A stretch of DNA of 64,000 bases from Paraburkholderia unamae (GTDB taxonomy: Bacteria; Pseudomonadota; Gammaproteobacteria; Burkholderiales; Burkholderiaceae): the NCBI RefSeq assembly GCF_003268775.1, contig NZ_QLSU01000002.1, positions 310,001 through 374,000 of the forward strand, written 5' to 3'. Numbering within the stretch: position 1 is the first letter of the stretch; each line of letters begins with the position of its first letter. A program made the translations under genes and the position numbers. Shown here piece after piece: positions 12,708-22,070 of the stretch. The notes beneath the pieces are model-generated. The model worked only from the letters and a program-made list of their open reading frames with translations, had not been told where the DNA came from and ran no database searches.

Positions 12708-15305
12708 ATGAGCACCAACCACTACGACGCCAGCCTCGAAGACGAGGAGCCTTATTTCCTGCCGATCGGTTCCAAAGAACCGGCCGGATTAAGCCCAACG
12801 CGCGGCATCATCCGACAAGGCCCCGCCGTCTGGTGGTCGCTGTTCGTGTGCGTCGTAACGTACTTCGCGGCCACCTTGCTCGTGTGGTACGCGGGCGTTG
12901 CGTTCGACCACAACACGATGTGGGACCGCACGGAAATGAACGCGATGGTCGGGGCGTACTTCGCGGCCTGGTTCCACTTGATCCCCATCGCCATCAACAC
13001 GGCGTTGCACGCCATGTCGAACCCGCACCTCTGGCCTTCGTGGTTCGACACGCAGACGGCCAACCTGCTCGACATGCTCCAGGCGTACCCGTTGGCGCTC
13101 GGGTTTCGGCTCGCAACCCCGATCGTCGCCGCCGTGGTCGTGGGGCGCATCACGTACCTGCACCTGCTCCGTCCGCAGTCCCGTGCGCAGCACGCCAAGG
13201 GCGCGCGGTTCGTCACCGGCAAGGCCGCGATCGTGGACCTTGCCCGACGCCTGGCCGAACCTCGCGACCACAAGAACGCTTGGGCCGCCGCGAAGCCGCA
13301 CGTACTCACCGGCCGGTGGCCGACCGCGTGGCGTGCCTACCAGCGGGTTCGCAACACGCCCATGTTCATGAAGATCCACCCGGACCTGCCGATGGTGTCG
13401 AAAGACCTCTTCGCCGCCGGGATGCTCGTGAGCGGTGCACCAGGCGCCGGTAAAACGCAGGTGCTCAACACGTTCTTGTCGCAGATCATTGGCGAAGGCC
13501 CGTATGCGGACCTCGCGCCCGAAGGCGGGCACAAGGCGCTGATCTACGACATCAAGAAGGAGTTCACGCGCCTGTACCGCCGCCCGGCCATCCTCAGCCC
13601 CGAGGACAGCCGGTCGATGGTGTGGGACATCGCCGCCGACATGGCGGACGACGTCGCCATCGCCGCGATGGCCGGCGCTCTGATCAGGGAGAACGAGAAG
13701 AATCCGTTCTTCGACCGCGCGGCCAAACAACTCTTCATCGGCTGCACCAAGTCGCTGCTCAACGACCACGGCCTCGACTGGGGCTTTTTTGAGCACGCCA
13801 GCGTGTTGAGCCTGCCGGTGGCCGACATGCTCGCCTTGCTGGACAAACACGACCCGGCCGCGCGCCAGGCGTACGACATGGCGTTCGCCAGCGCGAAACA
13901 GAACCTGCAGGGCGGCGACGACAACACGACCGTGAACAACATCATGGCGTCGTTGAACGTCGCGTCGATGGTGATCTTCTCGCTGGCCCGCGCATGGGGC
14001 CGGCCCGACAAGAAGGCGGTCAAGTTCAGCGTCAAGGAATGGGTGAGCGACGATTACACCGGGCCTCGCCAGATTTTCGTCCACGGTACCAAGGACTCCA
14101 ACCTGCGAGCCTGGATCACCGTGTTGTTCGACACGTTGATCCGCACGATCGTCCACGACCTCGACAGCAACGAGCACGGCCGGCACCTCTTTCTCGTCGT
14201 GGACGAGTTCCCGACGTTGCCGGCCGCCGACTTCAAGGAACTCTGCGCGGTCGCCCGCGACCGTGGTGCGGTACCCATCTTGTTGTTCCAGGACGAGAAC
14301 CAACTCGAGGAAACCTACGGTCAAAACGGGGCCAAGACGTTGCTTGCCATGCCGTCCATGCGCATCTTCACCAAGATGCGCGGCGGCACGGACGGCGTGA
14401 TCAAAACGTCTGAAGGGTTGGGCAAGAACCACATCACCATCACGACCGTGACGGAGTCGAGCGCGCCGGGCGGCGCACCGACCAAGAGCACCGCAGCCCA
14501 TGTGGAACCCCGTCTCGTGGTGGCCCCGATCCAGTTGACCGCGCCGACGCTCATCGGGCGGCAGGATGCGGCGGTGCGCCAGCGTTGGCAGAAGTGGCCG
14601 AACGGTTCGGCCATCCGCGCGCTGCTGCTCGGCGTAGGCCCCCATGTCTATAGGCTGGATTGGCCAACGCTCAACACCAGCGCGATGAAGAAGTACGCGA
14701 ACCGCGACGGCTTCGTGCCCGCAGCATGGACCGCTCCGCTTGCGACGAAGCAGCCGGCGGCGCAAACGGACGCGACCGCCGGTGGTGCATCGGCCGAAGC
14801 CGTTCCGGCGAAGGCTCCGGTCGTTGAACCGGGCGTCGCGGTCACGAACGCGGAAAACCTGGAAACAACCCCGGCACCGGCCGCGGACGCTCACGCGGAG
14901 CAGCGCGGCGACGAGTCGGAGCCGGAGTTTGACGTGACCGACCCGATGGACGACGAGTTGCCGCAGCAGCCCAAAAAGGTGATCGCCATGATCGACGTGG
15001 CCGACCCACACGAACCGGCCAACCCACACAAGCACCATCAACAGCCCAAGGTTCGCGAGCCCAAGGCCGCTCACGGCAAGACCGAGGAGGTCGACGAGGA
15101 CGTGCTGGACGACCTGATCAAAGAAATCGGGGAGGAAGAGGCGGCCGATCACATCGCGGACGCGCTCGATGTTCCGGGGGCTTCCGCTGTGCTCGCCGTC
15201 GCGAAGATCGTGGACCTCTACCACGACTCGAAAACGCCGACGCCGACCACCGGGCCGGACGGCAAGCCGGTCAAGCCGAAACGCACCGTCCCGTTGTTCC
15301 AGTGA
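12708..15305 (+). CDS. VirD4/TraD-family coupling protein (TrwB-like)
   Basis: The 865-residue product has N-terminal membrane helices (about 41-66, 85-105 and 135-155). The Walker A motif GAPGAGKT is at 243-250 and the Walker B motif LFLVVDEF has its Asp at about 499. A motor domain of the type IV coupling family continues to about 670. These hexameric ATPases link the relaxosome to the secretion channel and pump DNA. A long acidic, Pro/Ala-rich tail (about 680-865), including DVLDDLIKEIGEEEA, is unusual and may contact the relaxase or a channel. CGGAG precedes the ATG. It is the second gene of the trwABC-like operon. Confidence 0.9.
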   Translation: MSTNHYDASLEDEEPYFLPIGSKEPAGLSPTRGIIRQGPAVWWSLFVCVVTYFAATLLVWYAGVAFDHNTMWDRTEMNAMVGAYFAAWFHLIPIAINTALHAMSNPHLWPSWFDTQTANLLDMLQAYPLALGFRLATPIVAAVVVGRITYLHLLRPQSRAQHAKGARFVTGKAAIVDLARRLAEPRDHKNAWAAAKPHVLTGRWPTAWRAYQRVRNTPMFMKIHPDLPMVSKDLFAAGMLVSGAPGAGKTQVLNTFLSQIIGEGPYADLAPEGGHKALIYDIKKEFTRLYRRPAILSPEDSRSMVWDIAADMADDVAIAAMAGALIRENEKNPFFDRAAKQLFIGCTKSLLNDHGLDWGFFEHASVLSLPVADMLALLDKHDPAARQAYDMAFASAKQNLQGGDDNTTVNNIMASLNVASMVIFSLARAWGRPDKKAVKFSVKEWVSDDYTGPRQIFVHGTKDSNLRAWITVLFDTLIRTIVHDLDSNEHGRHLFLVVDEFPTLPAADFKELCAVARDRGAVPILLFQDENQLEETYGQNGAKTLLAMPSMRIFTKMRGGTDGVIKTSEGLGKNHITITTVTESSAPGGAPTKSTAAHVEPRLVVAPIQLTAPTLIGRQDAAVRQRWQKWPNGSAIRALLLGVGPHVYRLDWPTLNTSAMKKYANRDGFVPAAWTAPLATKQPAAQTDATAGGASAEAVPAKAPVVEPGVAVTNAENLETTPAPAADAHAEQRGDESEPEFDVTDPMDDELPQQPKKVIAMIDVADPHEPANPHKHHQQPKVREPKAAHGKTEEVDEDVLDDLIKEIGEEEAADHIADALDVPGASAVLAVAKIVDLYHDSKTPTPTTGPDGKPVKPKRTVPLFQ

Positions 15306-15312
15306 TCGCCAC

Positions 15313-15336
15313 GGGCGTACCTATATAGGTACGCCC
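15313..15336. promoter_or_regulatory. 24-bp perfect palindrome upstream of the relaxase gene
   Basis: Half-site GGGCGTACCTAT and its exact complement form an uninterrupted palindrome, only 8 bp after the coupling-protein stop and 82 bp before the relaxase start. There is no T-run, so it looks like an operator rather than a terminator. Two copies of TTGACAG follow at 15344 and 15375; these could be -35 elements or further binding repeats, but no good -10 is paired with either. Confidence 0.65.
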
Positions 15337-15418
15337 CGCTGGCTTGACAGTGCCTGGGAGTACGAGACACTGGTTTGACAGTTGGCACCAACGCCGCCCA
15401 CCCTCGACGGAACGCACC

Positions 15419-18400
15419 ATGATCGGTTTCACGCCCCTGAACAAAGCCGGTGTCGGCCCGAAAGGCCAGAACATCATGAAGTACCTGAAGCAGACCGAGT
15501 ATTACCGCAACGCGGACGGGGCGATGGAGAGCCCGACGCGCTGGGCCGGCGACGGCCCGGCGTCGCTGGGCTTGTCGGGCAAGGTCGATTTTACGGTGCT
15601 GGACAAACTCGCGGCCGGCCGCGCGCCGGACGGCACGCCGCTGGTGGCGAATGCGGGCAAGGACCACGTGATCGGCTACGAACTCACGTTCAGCCCGGAC
15701 AAGACGTTTTCGCTCGCGTGGGCGCAGGCCGGCGACGCCGAGCGCGCCGACCTGCTCGCGGCGCACCGGGCGGCGGTCGATAAGGGCCTGGAATACTTGA
15801 AGGAGAACCTGGAGGTTCGCGTCGGCGCGGGCGGTCTGGAGCGGCAGAAGTGCACCGAACTTTTCGCCGCCGGATTCACGCACTTCACGAGTCGCAACCT
15901 CGACCCGCAAGTTCACGAGCACATGCTGGTGTTCAACGTCGTACGTGGTGAGGACGGCAAGACCCGCGCCATGAACACCCGAGATCTGGCGCAGCACCGC
16001 TACGTCATGGACCAGGTGTACAAGGGCACGCTGGCGCACGAACTGCAGCAGCGCGGGTTCGCGGTACGGCAAGAGATCGAGGTCCACAAGCAAAACGGCC
16101 GCGAGACCGGCAACGTGTACTACAAGATCGACGGGATCACCCGGGAGGCCGAAGAAGCCGAGTCCAGCCGTCGCACCGAACTGCTGGAGTACGCCAAAAA
16201 AGCCGGCGTGTCGAACCAGCAGGCTGCGCTCGCCACGCGCAAGGACAAGGACGAGCCCACGTTCGCTGAACTCGAAACCATGTGGCGCCAATCGCTCGCG
16301 CCCCTGCACGAGGGCGGCCTGCTGCCCACGAACGACCAGTTGAAGCAACGCCCGCAGCAAGCCTTGACGATCCGCGAGGACCACGCCTTGCTGATGAAAC
16401 TGCACAAGACCGAGGCGAACGTGAGCCGGCGCGACATCGTAGGGCTGATCGCGGCCGAGGCCGGCCCGGCGTTCGCGGGCGACCTGCGTAAACTCGACGG
16501 CATGGTGGACGGGTTCATGCAGCGCAACGGCTTCGTGCAGAAGCCGGCGAACACCCGCGGCCAGGTGATGTACACCAGCCAGTGGATGATCAACGAGGAG
16601 CGCAGCCTGCGCGACATCGACTTGCAGTTGCGCGCCAACACCGCGCACAACCTCGCGCCCGAAGTGGTACAGAAGGCGCTCGACGCCTACGAGCGGCGCA
16701 AGACCGCCGAGTTCCAGGCCGGTAAGACGCCCGAGGAGTTGAAGGCCGGTCTGGCCGCCGTCGCCACGGCCGAGGCCGACCTGGCGAAGGCTGCGACGCC
16801 CGGCGACGTGGCGCTCGCCGAGAAGGCGCTGGGCGTGGCCCGCCGCAAGGCCGGTATCGCACGTTTGACCGAGGAGCAGCGGCGCAACGTCGAGTACGCC
16901 ACCATGCAGACCGGCGGCATCGCGAACCTCGTCGGCTGGGCCGGCACGGGTAAGACCTTCACCGCGCAAGCGTTCGTCGATGCGTACCGCGAGGCGGGCT
17001 ACGAGGTGGTCGGCACGACCAGCGGCTGGAACGCGAGCGGCAAACTGGCGTCCGAGGTCGAGGGCATGGACGCACGGGCGCTCGCATCGTTGCTCGCCAA
17101 ACTCGAGACCGGCGCGGTGAAACTCGACGCCAAATCACTGGTCCTGATCGACGAGGCCGGCATGGTCGGAACGCTCGACCGGGTGCGGATCGAGCGTTAC
17201 GTCGCCGCCGCAGGCGGCAAGATCATCGCCACGGGCGACCCGCGCCAGTTGAAGTCGCCGAGCGCGGGCGACTCCTACCGCCTCTCGATCGCCGCCGTGG
17301 GCATGGTCGAGATGACGGACGTACAGCGCCAGGCATCGGAAGAGCACCGGAAGACCGTCGCAGAACTCTACGCGGCCGACAACGGCCTGGAAACCTTCAA
17401 GCGCATGAAAGCGCACGACCACATCGTGGAGGTCGAGGTGTCGCAGGCGGACCGCGACGCCGGCCGGGAACGCGAGACGATCCAGAAGCAGATCGCCAAG
17501 GACTGGGGGCAGAGCATCGTCGCGGTCGAGCAAAAGGCGATCGAGGACGACAAGCCCAAGAGCCAGGCACAACTCATCAAGGACCACATGGTCATTGCGA
17601 CGAGCAACGAGGACGTGCGCGGGCTCAACGCGGCCATCCGGGCGCAGGCCCGCGAACAACGCTTGATCACCGGCGACGACGTAACGCTGATGGTCGTACC
17701 GAAGGCCGACGCGTTGGGCGATGCGGTACCGAAAAACTTCGCGGTGGGCGAACGCATCCAGTTCCTCGAGAAGCACGACGACCTGGCCGCGGCCAAGAAA
17801 TCGCTGAAAATCCTGGAGGCCAACATCGGGAAGGCGAAGCGGGGCGAGGTCGTCACCGACTTCAAGACCGGCAAGACGTTGACGCTCGCCGACCTGCAAG
17901 CCCGTCTGCCCGAAGCCCAACGCACGCTCCGGCTTGCCCCGCTGGGCGTGAGCAACGGTACGAACGCCATCATCGACCGCATCGTGGACCAAGGCAACGG
18001 CCACCACACGGTCCACGCCACCCTGCTCGACGACATCAAGGTGGACAAGAACGGGCGGCAGCAAAACGGCCGGCGCGTGTCGTGGAGCACCGCCGACCTG
18101 AACGCGTTCGACCAGGCGTGGGCGATCACCAACCACGGCGGCCAAGGCAAAGGCGAGGACCATGTGTTCGTCATGACCAACACCATCGACGCGAACGACT
18201 CGATCCTCGTACAGTTCACGCGCGAGAAAAAAATGGTGAGGTTTTACGGGACCGCAAACGAGTTCAAGCATTTCCCGGAAGCGCTCGAAACCTTGACGGT
18301 GAAAGGCAACGCGACCGACGACCTGCCGGCGCAGCACCGCGACGCGCACGAGCAGGCCCAGCACGAAAAGGCCACGACCGAGGCCGCCGAGAAACGCCAG

Positions 18401-20512
18401 GCGCTCGCCGAAACCGCTCGCGAACAACTCACCGGCATGGGGCTCACCGCCGAGGCTACGGCGCACGATCGGCGGGCCGACGTGGTGGCCGCGATGGCGG
18501 CCCGGCACGCCGAGCGCGTGCGCGAGCACCCGGAGCAGCCGCCCGTCACCGCCGCGGTGAATCCTCGCGACGTGCCCGCGCTCAACGAAGCGATCCGCGC
18601 CGAACTGCGCGCCAACGGCGTGATCACCGGCAACGACGTGACCTTGACCGTGGCCCGTGGCGGGGATTTCAACCCGCCGTCGTTCCGGCCCGAGCCCGAT
18701 GCGCGCGTGGCGAAAAACGAGGACGGCGACCGGTATTTCCGCGGCGTGCTCGTCGCAACCGGCACCGGCCTGGTGGACCCGGCCGACCCGACGAGCCGTT
18801 CGCCGTACGCCACCGTCCGCACGCGCGACGGCCACGAACACCAGGTGTTCGGCGTCGATGTCGCGCCGGCCATCGAGCGCGGCGGCGTCAAGCCGGGCGA
18901 CACCATCGAACTGCGGCGCACCGGCGAGCAGCCGGTCGAAATCACCGACCGCAAGACCGGCGAAACCAAGGTTGTCATGCGCAACGGTTGGGAAGCCGTG
19001 CCCCACGACTTCGCCGCGCACGAGCAGCAACAACGCGACGCGTACACCGTCGAGGTGCAACGGCAGCGCGACGCGGCCGAAACGCCGACGACCACCGCCG
19101 ACCTGAACCTTGCGGCGGGCGACGTGGTGACGTTCGGCAGCCGCGGTGCGGCGCTTTACCACGGCATCACCGACCCGTCGGCGCGGCTCACCATCACCGC
19201 GATCGACGGCACCGACCCGGCCAACCCGAAGGCCACGGCGCGCTGGAACGGGCAAGACTTCACGCTCACCAACGGCGACCAGATCGAGCACGCGCACGCG
19301 GTGCCCGCCTGGAAAGCCGCACGCGACGCGAAAACGCAGGACGGCCCGACGCCGTTCGTGCAGATCATGGCGAGCAGCGCAGAACCGGAGTCCGAACCGG
19401 GCGGGCAGCCGGCGCGAAACCTCATCGACCCGCAGGCGTTGCGCGACCTGAACGCGAAAGCCGACACCTTGCACGTCCACGGCACCGCGCAGTCGTTCCG
19501 GGCCACCGCCCGCGCCTACGCCGACCATCTGGAGCAGCGCTACGAACTCACCGCACGCGCGGACGACGCCACGCGTTCGATCAACCGGAGTACCACCTTG
19601 CAGATCACCGAAAAACCCGACGACGCCGTGAAAGCGTTGGCCCAAGCGTTCGTCGCCAGCGAGGCGCCCGAGCAAGACCGCCTGGCCGTGGGCAGCACGC
19701 CGCGCGACGTGTCGAACATCACGGACGCGATCCGCTCGGCCAAGCGCGAGGCTGGGCAGATCACCGGCGAGGACCACGCGGTGCGTGTGCGCGCCAGCAC
19801 CGCGAGCGTGGAGATGCCCGTGGCCGCGGGCGACCGCCTGGTGTTGCGCAGCAACAAGACCCTGTCGCTCGCGTTGCCCGTGCGGCTGGAGGAACCGATG
19901 GCGGCCACGCTGCACCTGAACGCCGTGGCCCGCGGGGCCGACGGCGTGCTGCGCGCCACCGCCACCGTCGAGAGCCCGAACGAGCGCGATCGGCAGAACG
20001 GCCAGGCGGTCTTGCTCGACGAGGACAACCTGAAGCGCTTCCGCCACGCTTACGCGACGACGCAGAAAGACGCGGCCGAGCACCCGCGCCCGCACGTGTT
20101 CGCGCTCGTGGGCGAGCGCGACGCGCCGGCCCGAGTCGAAAACGCCCTGAAACCGGCGGGGCAGGCCGAGGTGTTCGCCACGCCCAAGGCGGCCCAGCGC
20201 CTCACCGAGTACGTCGAGGCCGGCGCCCGGGCGAAGGAGCAGGCGGTGGCGAACAAGGCGGCCACGGCCGAGCGCGCAGCGGCCGGCCGGGACGCGATCC
20301 GGGGCATGATCGAGAAGCGGGAAGCCGACGAGCGCGCACGCCAGCAGGCGATCGACGCGCAGCGCAAGGCCGACGAGCAGGCCAAGCAGGCCGAGGCCGC
20401 GGCCCGGGCGAAGCAGCAGCGCGAGGCGCAGGCGCAGGAAAAGAAAGCCCTCGAACTCGCCGCGCAACGCGAGGCCCAGCAGCAGCGTCGCGGCCGAGGC
20501 ATCCGCATGTAA
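15419..20512 (+). CDS. MOB_F relaxase-helicase (TrwC/TraI family)
   Basis: The product has 1697 residues, larger than TrwC (966). The N-terminal relaxase has candidate nicking tyrosines Tyr28-Tyr29 (TEYYRNADG) and the metal-binding motif FTHFTSRNLDPQVHEHM. It nicks oriT and stays bound to the 5' end. A RecD-like helicase follows with Walker A GWAGTGKT at 506-513 and Walker B LVLIDEAG near 574-581. The C-terminal half contains two more copies of a helicase segment (DV..LN.AIR....G.ITG.D) near 1048 and 1427, besides the one at 730. A Lys/Glu/Gln coiled coil ends the protein. The ATG at 15419 is set by GACGGA and the conserved MIGF-type start. Confidence 0.93.
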   Translation: MIGFTPLNKAGVGPKGQNIMKYLKQTEYYRNADGAMESPTRWAGDGPASLGLSGKVDFTVLDKLAAGRAPDGTPLVANAGKDHVIGYELTFSPDKTFSLAWAQAGDAERADLLAAHRAAVDKGLEYLKENLEVRVGAGGLERQKCTELFAAGFTHFTSRNLDPQVHEHMLVFNVVRGEDGKTRAMNTRDLAQHRYVMDQVYKGTLAHELQQRGFAVRQEIEVHKQNGRETGNVYYKIDGITREAEEAESSRRTELLEYAKKAGVSNQQAALATRKDKDEPTFAELETMWRQSLAPLHEGGLLPTNDQLKQRPQQALTIREDHALLMKLHKTEANVSRRDIVGLIAAEAGPAFAGDLRKLDGMVDGFMQRNGFVQKPANTRGQVMYTSQWMINEERSLRDIDLQLRANTAHNLAPEVVQKALDAYERRKTAEFQAGKTPEELKAGLAAVATAEADLAKAATPGDVALAEKALGVARRKAGIARLTEEQRRNVEYATMQTGGIANLVGWAGTGKTFTAQAFVDAYREAGYEVVGTTSGWNASGKLASEVEGMDARALASLLAKLETGAVKLDAKSLVLIDEAGMVGTLDRVRIERYVAAAGGKIIATGDPRQLKSPSAGDSYRLSIAAVGMVEMTDVQRQASEEHRKTVAELYAADNGLETFKRMKAHDHIVEVEVSQADRDAGRERETIQKQIAKDWGQSIVAVEQKAIEDDKPKSQAQLIKDHMVIATSNEDVRGLNAAIRAQAREQRLITGDDVTLMVVPKADALGDAVPKNFAVGERIQFLEKHDDLAAAKKSLKILEANIGKAKRGEVVTDFKTGKTLTLADLQARLPEAQRTLRLAPLGVSNGTNAIIDRIVDQGNGHHTVHATLLDDIKVDKNGRQQNGRRVSWSTADLNAFDQAWAITNHGGQGKGEDHVFVMTNTIDANDSILVQFTREKKMVRFYGTANEFKHFPEALETLTVKGNATDDLPAQHRDAHEQAQHEKATTEAAEKRQALAETAREQLTGMGLTAEATAHDRRADVVAAMAARHAERVREHPEQPPVTAAVNPRDVPALNEAIRAELRANGVITGNDVTLTVARGGDFNPPSFRPEPDARVAKNEDGDRYFRGVLVATGTGLVDPADPTSRSPYATVRTRDGHEHQVFGVDVAPAIERGGVKPGDTIELRRTGEQPVEITDRKTGETKVVMRNGWEAVPHDFAAHEQQQRDAYTVEVQRQRDAAETPTTTADLNLAAGDVVTFGSRGAALYHGITDPSARLTITAIDGTDPANPKATARWNGQDFTLTNGDQIEHAHAVPAWKAARDAKTQDGPTPFVQIMASSAEPESEPGGQPARNLIDPQALRDLNAKADTLHVHGTAQSFRATARAYADHLEQRYELTARADDATRSINRSTTLQITEKPDDAVKALAQAFVASEAPEQDRLAVGSTPRDVSNITDAIRSAKREAGQITGEDHAVRVRASTASVEMPVAAGDRLVLRSNKTLSLALPVRLEEPMAATLHLNAVARGADGVLRATATVESPNERDRQNGQAVLLDEDNLKRFRHAYATTQKDAAEHPRPHVFALVGERDAPARVENALKPAGQAEVFATPKAAQRLTEYVEAGARAKEQAVANKAATAERAAAGRDAIRGMIEKREADERARQQAIDAQRKADEQAKQAEAAARAKQQREAQAQEKKALELAAQREAQQQRRGRGIRM

Positions 20513-20517
20513 ACGAC

Positions 20518-20539
20518 AACGGGGCCTTGCGGCCCCGTT
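20518..20539 (+). terminator. intrinsic terminator of the conjugation operon
   Basis: AACGGGGCC-TTGC-GGCCCCGTT is followed by TCTC, starting 6 bp after the relaxase stop codon. It ends the trwABC-like operon. Confidence 0.8.
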
Positions 20540-20637
20540 TCTCATGCCCTACTCACCCGCATCGGTGCGGGATGGATGGTTTGTATCAAACACATCAAAC
20601 CGGGCGCCGAGCGGCGCTGGGCGCGTGCTACCGCCCG

Positions 20638-20874
20638 TTACGAACCGGCGTCGTTCAGGAACGCGCGCAGGTCGCCGAGTTTGTAATGCACCACGCCGTT
20701 CGGCCCGGACGGCTGCAACCACGTCGGGCCTCGCCCGTCCCGGCGATCGCTGGACAGTTGCGCGACCGAGCGGCCCAGTAGTTTCGCCACCTGATCGGTC
20801 GTCAACATCAGATCGTCCGCCCCGCTCTTCAGCAGTTCGGCGAGCACGTCGGCGTTGCTCAATCCCTTGGTCAT
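20638..20874 (-). CDS. small HTH protein, excisionase/AlpA-like
   Basis: The 78-residue product is almost all one winged HTH: LTTDQVAKLLGRSVAQLSSD, then RRDGRGPTWLQP, then VVHYKLGDLRAFL. This is the usual order 'enter HTH, basic turn, wing, R/xxDLRAFL' of excisionase/AlpA-like proteins. Such proteins act as recombination directionality factors or transcription activators. The same pattern recurs in the gene at 21372-21956. It is the last of three minus-strand HTH genes at the tRNA-proximal end of the island, the usual site of xis-type genes. Confidence 0.75.
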   Translation of the reverse strand: MTKGLSNADVLAELLKSGADDLMLTTDQVAKLLGRSVAQLSSDRRDGRGPTWLQPSGPNGVVHYKLGDLRAFLNDAGS

Positions 20875-20904
20875 GTTTTCCCGTTTCGAAGGTGTTGAAT
20901 GTGG

Positions 20905-21375
20905 TTACGGCGTGCTGCGCTTGCGCCCGTACGACGGCAGGTCGGGCACCGCTTCGTCGATCGCGTCGCCCAGCGCCGCGGCGACGCTCGCCTGGTGATC
21001 GCGCAGCCAGTCGTCGAGCGCGTCGGTGAGCAGCCGAGCGTACGCCGCGGCGACGTACGCCATCCGCTTTTGGCGCACGGGGCTACCGTTCACCGACACC
21101 AACGCTCCATCCTTGTACCGCCGAACCGCAGGTGCGTCATCGGAGTCCGGCTCGTCGTTCCCGTCGAGCCATTCCGCCACCAGCCGGATCGAGAAAATCC
21201 GCGCCTTGCCGTTCTTCCGGCTCGGGATCGGAAACGTCCCGGCCGCGACACGGTTGCGGATCGACTGCACGGCCCCCGATCCGTTCAGGCCGATCGCCTT
21301 GACAAGTTGCGGGATTGTGAGCACCACCACGCCGGGGCCGGCGAGTTCTTCAAGCCGCTCCTCCGTCGTTTTCAT
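20905..21375 (-). CDS. HTH DNA-binding protein with conserved C-terminal tail
   Basis: The 156-residue product has an HTH-like N-terminus (VLTIPQLVKAIGLNGSGAVQ, then IRNRVAAGTFPIPSRKNGKA and RIFSIRLVAEWLD), the pattern of excisionase-like or pyocin-activator-like DNA-binding domains. The C-terminus DEAVPDLPSYGRKRSTP is nearly the same as that of the neighbouring gene (DEAAPDLPSFVRKRSTP), showing that the two share ancestry or a common partner. The ATG overlaps the upstream stop by 4 bp. A regulator or directionality factor is inferred. Confidence 0.7.
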   Translation of the reverse strand: MKTTEERLEELAGPGVVVLTIPQLVKAIGLNGSGAVQSIRNRVAAGTFPIPSRKNGKARIFSIRLVAEWLDGNDEPDSDDAPAVRRYKDGALVSVNGSPVRQKRMAYVAAAYARLLTDALDDWLRDHQASVAAALGDAIDEAVPDLPSYGRKRSTP

Positions 21376-21956
21376 GGCGTGCTCCGCTTGCGCACGAAGG
21401 ACGGGAGGTCGGGCGCGGCCTCGTCCGCTGCGGCGTCCAAGGCCGTTCGGTCTTCGTTCACCTTGCGCTCAACCGCCGCCGCTTTGCGTTGCGACAGGTA
21501 CTCGTCGAGCGACAGCACCACGGCGCGGTCGTCGTCCGAGAGCGCGTCGCCCAACGTCAACGACTCGAAGAAATCCACCGGCACGCCCTTGTGGACAAGG
21601 AACGGCCACGTGTCGTCGAGCCCGGCACCGGCCATGAACGTGCCGAACGACGCGAAGGCCGGGGCGCCAAGCGCGATCCGCATTTCGAGCGTGTTGTTGA
21701 ACTCGGGCGTGCCGAACATGAAATCGCGCACCGCGCCCATCCGGTAGCGGACCGCGCCGCGCTCGCCGAACGGCTTCGCCCACTTCGGGCCGGTGCCAGC
21801 CTTGCGATCGTCTTCCAGTTGTTCGACGGAGCGCCCGCCCATCAGAAGCCCGACCTGCTGCGGTGTGATCCACGCCGAGTCGGGCAACTTCTCGCGGTCG
21901 TCGAGCCGTTCGAGAATGAGCAGGTCCAACGGGGTGAGTTCGTTCTTTTTTGCCAC
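21372..21956 (-). CDS. HTH DNA-binding protein, first of three in tandem
   Basis: The 194-residue product starts with GTG at 21956. Residues about 30-80 form an AlpA-like winged HTH (ITPQQVGLLMGGRSVEQLED, then DRKAGTGPKWAKPF and VRYRMGAVRDFM) closely resembling the 78-residue protein at 20638. A larger unrecognised middle domain follows, then the shared tail PDLPSFVRKRSTP. A set of 10-bp direct repeats lies 43-115 bp upstream and may be its operator. It heads the three-gene HTH operon next to the tRNA-Lys junction. Confidence 0.7.
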   Translation of the reverse strand: MAKKNELTPLDLLILERLDDREKLPDSAWITPQQVGLLMGGRSVEQLEDDRKAGTGPKWAKPFGERGAVRYRMGAVRDFMFGTPEFNNTLEMRIALGAPAFASFGTFMAGAGLDDTWPFLVHKGVPVDFFESLTLGDALSDDDRAVVLSLDEYLSQRKAAAVERKVNEDRTALDAAADEAAPDLPSFVRKRSTP

Positions 21957-21998
21957 GGGTGCATCCGGTTGCTTGGTCCGATGGAATGGTACCGCACC

Positions 21999-22070
21999 GG
22001 GGAGCCAAGGGAGCCACGCGGGGAATCACGGGGAAATGCGGGGAGCAGCAGGGAGCCAAGAGGGAGCCAA
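21999..22070 (+). repeat. seven helically phased GGGAGCC-type direct repeats
   Basis: Copies of GGGAGCC or GGGAA/GGGAGCA start at 22000, 22009, 22021, 22031, 22041, 22051 and 22062, about one DNA turn apart. They lie between the tRNA-Lys 3' end and the first island gene. This position and spacing resemble arm-type binding sites of tyrosine integrases, or an operator of the HTH operon. Both readings are inference. The rest of 21957-22229 holds no gene. Confidence 0.6.

Noticed and set aside
12789..15224. 811-residue antisense frame over the coupling-protein gene
   Set aside because: Long antisense frames are common in high-GC coding DNA. The sense frame has Walker motifs, a ribosome site and operon context.
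17135..20781. Long frames antisense and out of frame with the relaxase gene
   Set aside because: They have Arg/Gly/His-rich compositions typical of GC-rich shadows and no recognisable domains.
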